NCBI RefSeq assembly: GCF_025024155.1
Contig: NW_026251722.1
Coordinates: 434,001-498,000, forward strand
From: Gamsiella multidivaricata
Lineage: Eukaryota; Mortierellomycota; Mortierellomycetes; Mortierellales; Mortierellaceae
Reading direction: 5' to 3'
DNA length: 64,000 nucleotides
The notes below the pieces were generated by a model. The model was not told the origin of the DNA. It saw only the letters and a list, made by a program, of their open reading frames with translations, and searched no databases. The translations under genes and the position numbers were made by a program. The number at the start of each line of letters is the position of its first letter. The stretch's first letter is position 1. Positions 60,754 to 64,000 of this stretch are shown one piece after another.

Positions 60754-61013
60754 CTTTGTGCTGCTTTTTCTCCTGTGCTCCTTTTGCTGGTGGGGAATAT
60801 GGGTGAGGTGGGGGGGAGAGAGCGCTGTGAAAAGAGGAACCACGAGAGAAGAGTATATTTACAAGGCGGTGCTGATACCCGCTGGAGGTTGTATTTTTTT
60901 TTTTTTTTTTGTGTGTGTTTACATTTTTTGGCATTCGTGACTGAACTAAAATTCTTAAGGGTTTGGGCTACGCCCTTTCTGCAAGGGTTCTGAACTATGT
61001 AAGTGCCTGGAAC
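60754..61013. other. DRS1 upstream region
   Basis: 260 bases between the MoaC stop and the DRS1 start (both minus). It contains a T tract near 60894-60910 and is likely the DRS1 promoter and leader. Confidence 0.5.
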
Positions 61014-61978
61014 TCAGATACCATGGCTCCGGCGCTCAGAGTCTTTCTGCTGATGTTTGTAATGGCCGCTCTTGCCACCGGTCTTCTCCAGCACCTTGAT
61101 CTCACCAATCACCATATCCTTTCCGACAGCCTTACACATATCAAACACCGTCAAGGCCGCGACCGTTGCGCCCGTCAACGCTTCCATTTCCACGCCCGTA
61201 TTGCCCATGCACGCCACCCGGCTTTCGATCTCGACTCGGCCTCCTTTCAATGGGCTCGAGTCACCCTGCTGTTGTTGCTGCTGATCAGCGCTACTATTGG
61301 TCTTCGGTTCCTCGGAATCTTCCACCAGCTTGAGCTGCACTGATATATGTGTCAGCAACAGGGGGTGACACAACGGGATCAGGTTCGAGGTCTGCTTGGC
61401 GGCCTGGATCCCCGCAATCTGTGCAACTGTGAGGACATCCCCCTTCTTGTGCGCGTTCCTTTTGAGCAGATCAAAGGCGATCCCTGGTAGCCAGATCGAG
61501 GACACTGCGAGCGCCGTCCTGTGGGTCGAAGGTTTATCCGCCACCGAGACCATCGAGGCCTTGCCGGTTTTCGGATCCGTGTGTGTCAACTGTGGTGGAT
61601 CTGATGACGAAGAGTTGGAAGGCGAAGACTTTGCTGTTGATATCGACGTGGAAAAGTAGCGTGTTGACGAATGTTCCCGGAGAGATGTGTTTAGCGTCCT
61701 GTAGTATAACGCCTGAATAGTCGATGGTACTGCTGTTGATGTTCTTTGACAACATGACGATTCAACGGTACTATTGAGTGTGAAAGATGTCGCGTCTGGC
61801 CTCGTCTAGGTGCAGAGATGGATTGCTATTGAGGTCAGTAGTATTCGACGCGTAGCATGTATAATGGTACCTTCGCCCTGGCCTTTCTGTATACCTGGCT
61901 GACGACAGAAAACTGTCTGCATACGGCGCTTAGCGCCATGGGCGAACGTGTTCTCATCAGCATGTGCAAGGAGGACAT
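61014..61978 (-). CDS. cyclic pyranopterin monophosphate synthase MoaC, mitochondrial
   Basis: Two exons (61978-61895, 61805-61014) give 291 aa. The last ~190 residues are MoaC: KASMVSVADKPSTHRTALA, GDVLTVAQIAGIQAAKQTS, LIPLCHPLLLTHI, GNTGVEMEALTGATVAALTV, FDMCKAVGKDMVIGEIKV. MoaC rearranges the GTP-derived intermediate into cPMP in molybdenum cofactor synthesis. The N-terminus (LMRTRSPMALSAVCRQFSVV, then STRYFSTSIST) is basic, Ser/Arg-rich and looks like a mitochondrial presequence, as expected since this step is mitochondrial in eukaryotes. It is not fused to MoaA here, unlike animal MOCS1 and several fungal CnxABC proteins. A poly-Gln insert splits the core near residue 210. TATATATA lies about 55 bp upstream. 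The first of three close ATGs is used. Confidence 0.88.
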
Positions 61979-62030
61979 TTGTTTTTGGATGTGAATGAAT
62001 CGAGTGGTCGAGAATGAGATCGACAAGGAG

Positions 62031-62041
62031 ATATATATAAG
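62031..62041 (-). promoter_or_regulatory. TATA-like box for MoaC
   Basis: ATATATATAA on the plus strand (TTATATATAT on the minus strand) lies 53-63 bp upstream of the MoaC start codon, a suitable position for a minus-strand promoter. Confidence 0.4.
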
Positions 62042-62140
62042 CTTTGCTCCACCCACTTCTATAGGCGCCGTAAAGATCCATGAGCCTGGATCAATTCTTC
62101 CCCGCAAAAAGTTTTTATTTCTATGCGAATGCATTCAAGT

Positions 62141-64000
62141 CTATGTGCTGTGGTTTACTTTTCGCTTGGCTCGCAAAAATCCTGTCGGTCCGCATGTGTA
62201 GTAATAGTCGTCGGTGGCTACAATCTGCGATACACCATAGGCCTTGACCTGAAGTGCAAAAAAAAAGGACAATGAGAATCTGTACTTCAATGCATAAAGC
62301 TGTGGGAGAGGTATCCGCTAACTCTTCACTTACCGGAATGCGGTCAAATGTCTGGAACTGGAATCTGTTCCTCGCTTGCATGTTGCCAAAGGAAGACAGC
62401 TGCTCAAACGTCTCCAGGTTCCACACCTACAGAGCAAAAAGTAGAGGTTAAATTGAGTATCCAGCAATCAACGATGATGTGTACACTGGACATCCATGCA
62501 CTCTCGATAACGCACCTTCATGTCACCTTCCCCAGATCCAGAGCAAAGCGTCAGTCCAGCCTCGTCAATGTAGAGCGATCTAACATGCATCTCGTGCGCC
62601 TGGATTGTGTGCAGTAGTTTTGGCTGACGAATATCAAATATGCCTAGGATTGATCACAAGTGCGAACGACAGCGTGAGTAAATCCATCGCAGATCCTCAA
62701 GCATTGTCAAGATTAGCACAGGGCAAATACTCACAAATCTCGCCATTGCGTCCCCCAGAGACAAGTAGCTGGTGTCGCTTCGAAAATGCAAGCGAATACC
62801 CACCGCGATCATGGACTTTGTATGATTGAGTGAGTGCCTTCTCCTTTGGCAAGAGCGTGTCCCAAATGCCAAGATTTCTGCCGTCGCTTGATGTGCCCGT
62901 CGTAGCCACAACACTGCTCGACCCCAAGAACGCAAAGTCGCGAGCGATTTTGTCATGACAGTTCAGGGTCAAGAATGGTTTTGAGCCTTCAGTGTTGGAG
63001 TCGAACCTCCAGAGATGCATATCGCCCTTAACATCCGTCGCGCCAAACTTTTGGCCATAGGAATCAAAGTGAACACTATGTGTGTGTGGAGAGCTAGTTA
63101 AACAAAGTGCCATGCAAATATACGAGTGTATTGCCCATCTAAGACGCTTCTTTGAGCGATAATTGAAAGCGTACCTGATCACTTTGGAGGTGGTTCCTGT
63201 GTAGCTGTTGAGCCCCTTTGGTTGACCAAACTGCCATAGTGTCACGCAAGGGTAATCTAGGACAGGGTTATGGCCCGTCAAGTACAGCGGGAAGCTTGGA
63301 TGACTGTCGGAACAGGTCGCGATGACATCCGCCCTCACAACGATATTGTCCACCTCATTTCCTTTTGCCCCTGGTGTAGTACCAGACATGTTCAGAGGAG
63401 GCAATCCTTGTGATCGACGCAAGTTCGCGTCAGTGACAGCATGGGCTAGACCGCCATGATGGGGGTCGTACGCATAACCAGCGTGTCTGTGTCCTTTGTT
63501 GAACAAATTCTTGAACACGTTCTGCAAGCTGACCTGACTTCCCACGCGACTGATGTTTTCTTCTGAACTCTCGGTTGCAACCACGCTAGGCGCTTTGGAT
63601 GTGCTGACGGACCGATCAATTACATTTCCCTGAGCGTCCAGGAAATCACCCTCGTCCACCTCCACATCTTCCTCGTCCAGATCCATTTCAGACTCCATAT
63701 CGCTCTGATTTGCGTCAGAGGTATTCATCGTGCGTTGGAAATCCAGAGCCTTCGAAATGTCAATTTCGATTATATCGGATCGTGAGCATATGACGACGAT
63801 GCATCGCTCGACAGGATTGAATGAGAAGGACGTGATCACTGAACGGGTCTTAAATAACACTGTCGAGTCCTCGGCCGGTACAGGAGAGGAGTCCCGGCAC
63901 TGACGATGAGAGTCCAAGAGTGCGGCGACCTGAGGGAGCAAATGTCCACCACTCTCGAGCCCGCTGAGCAGGACCCAGTATTTCTTTTGCCAGCTATCGA
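62141..64000 (-). CDS. RAV1: Rav1/DmX-like WD-repeat protein, C-terminal part (5' end beyond window)
   Basis: Partial gene: the coding sequence enters from the window end (about 64000, in frame ...SWQKKYWVLLSGL) and runs through exons 64000-63175, 63075-62735, 62643-62516, 62426-62334 and 62248-62141 to a TAG stop. About 498 residues are visible. The second half is WD-type: GATDVKGDMHLWRFD, GTSSDGRNLGIWDTLLP, LLVSGGRNGEICIFDIRQ (across a junction), then LCSGSGEGDMKVWNLE, matching the C-terminal beta-propeller of DmX/Rav1. Rav1 belongs to the RAVE complex that assembles the vacuolar V-ATPase. An acidic linker (SEMDLDEEDVEVDEGDF) precedes the propeller. Exons are mostly ~90-340 nt with GT-AG junctions in phase. 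Confidence 0.85.

Noticed and set aside
1..64000. CRISPR arrays, bacterial operons or ribosome binding sites
   Set aside because: The window is intron-containing fungal nuclear DNA; the tandem repeats seen are microsatellites, not spaced direct repeats.

Overview
The window is nuclear DNA from a filamentous fungus, most likely an early-diverging (Mucoromycota-type) lineage such as Mortierellaceae. The evidence is fungus-specific genes (inositol phosphorylceramide synthase, verprolin, Tom7), many short GT-AG introns, frequent A/T homopolymers and microsatellites, and the style of several lineage-specific proteins. The species cannot be named from sequence alone.

Layout. 1-13550 is gene-poor: simple repeats, promoter-like patches, one weak minus-strand candidate (9175-9933) and one weak ORF (12867-13253). 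13551-24333 is dense: PRP6 splicing factor (+), glucose-6-phosphate dehydrogenase (+), a PLP-dependent 4-amino-4-deoxychorismate lyase (+), SEC11 signal peptidase (-) and verprolin (+). 24547-28389 holds a coiled-coil protein (-), a mitochondrial EngB/YihA-type GTPase (-) and, head-to-head with it, TOM7 (+) with a 10-nt microexon. 29376-35103 holds a disordered acidic protein (+) and a large Kelch/BTB protein (-). 37716-40082 is a type II membrane protein that may be a glycosyltransferase; 40309-42015 is ribosomal protein eL24 (-).

42591-47170 is the accessory island. It contains an XPG/FEN-like nuclease ORF, then in the same frame after a single TAG a second ORF with a highly basic N-terminus that ends in a RuvC-I-like block resembling Fanzor/TnpB. 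This second ORF is broken and abruptly truncated. It abuts an antisense FkbM-type methyltransferase pseudogene that I reassembled from conserved blocks in several frames.

47754-64000 is almost all minus strand: AUR1 inositol phosphorylceramide synthase, an unknown single-pass membrane protein, a 4.3 kb spacer, the DRS1 ribosome-biogenesis helicase, a mitochondrially targeted MoaC, and the C-terminal part of a Rav1/DmX WD-repeat protein that runs off the window end.

The neighbours are mostly unrelated housekeeping genes. The clearest pairing is EngB-type GTPase and TOM7, both mitochondrial, sharing a 206-bp divergent promoter. Exon coordinates below were derived by hand from GT/AG sites, phase and family continuity, and each stated gene model sums to a multiple of three.
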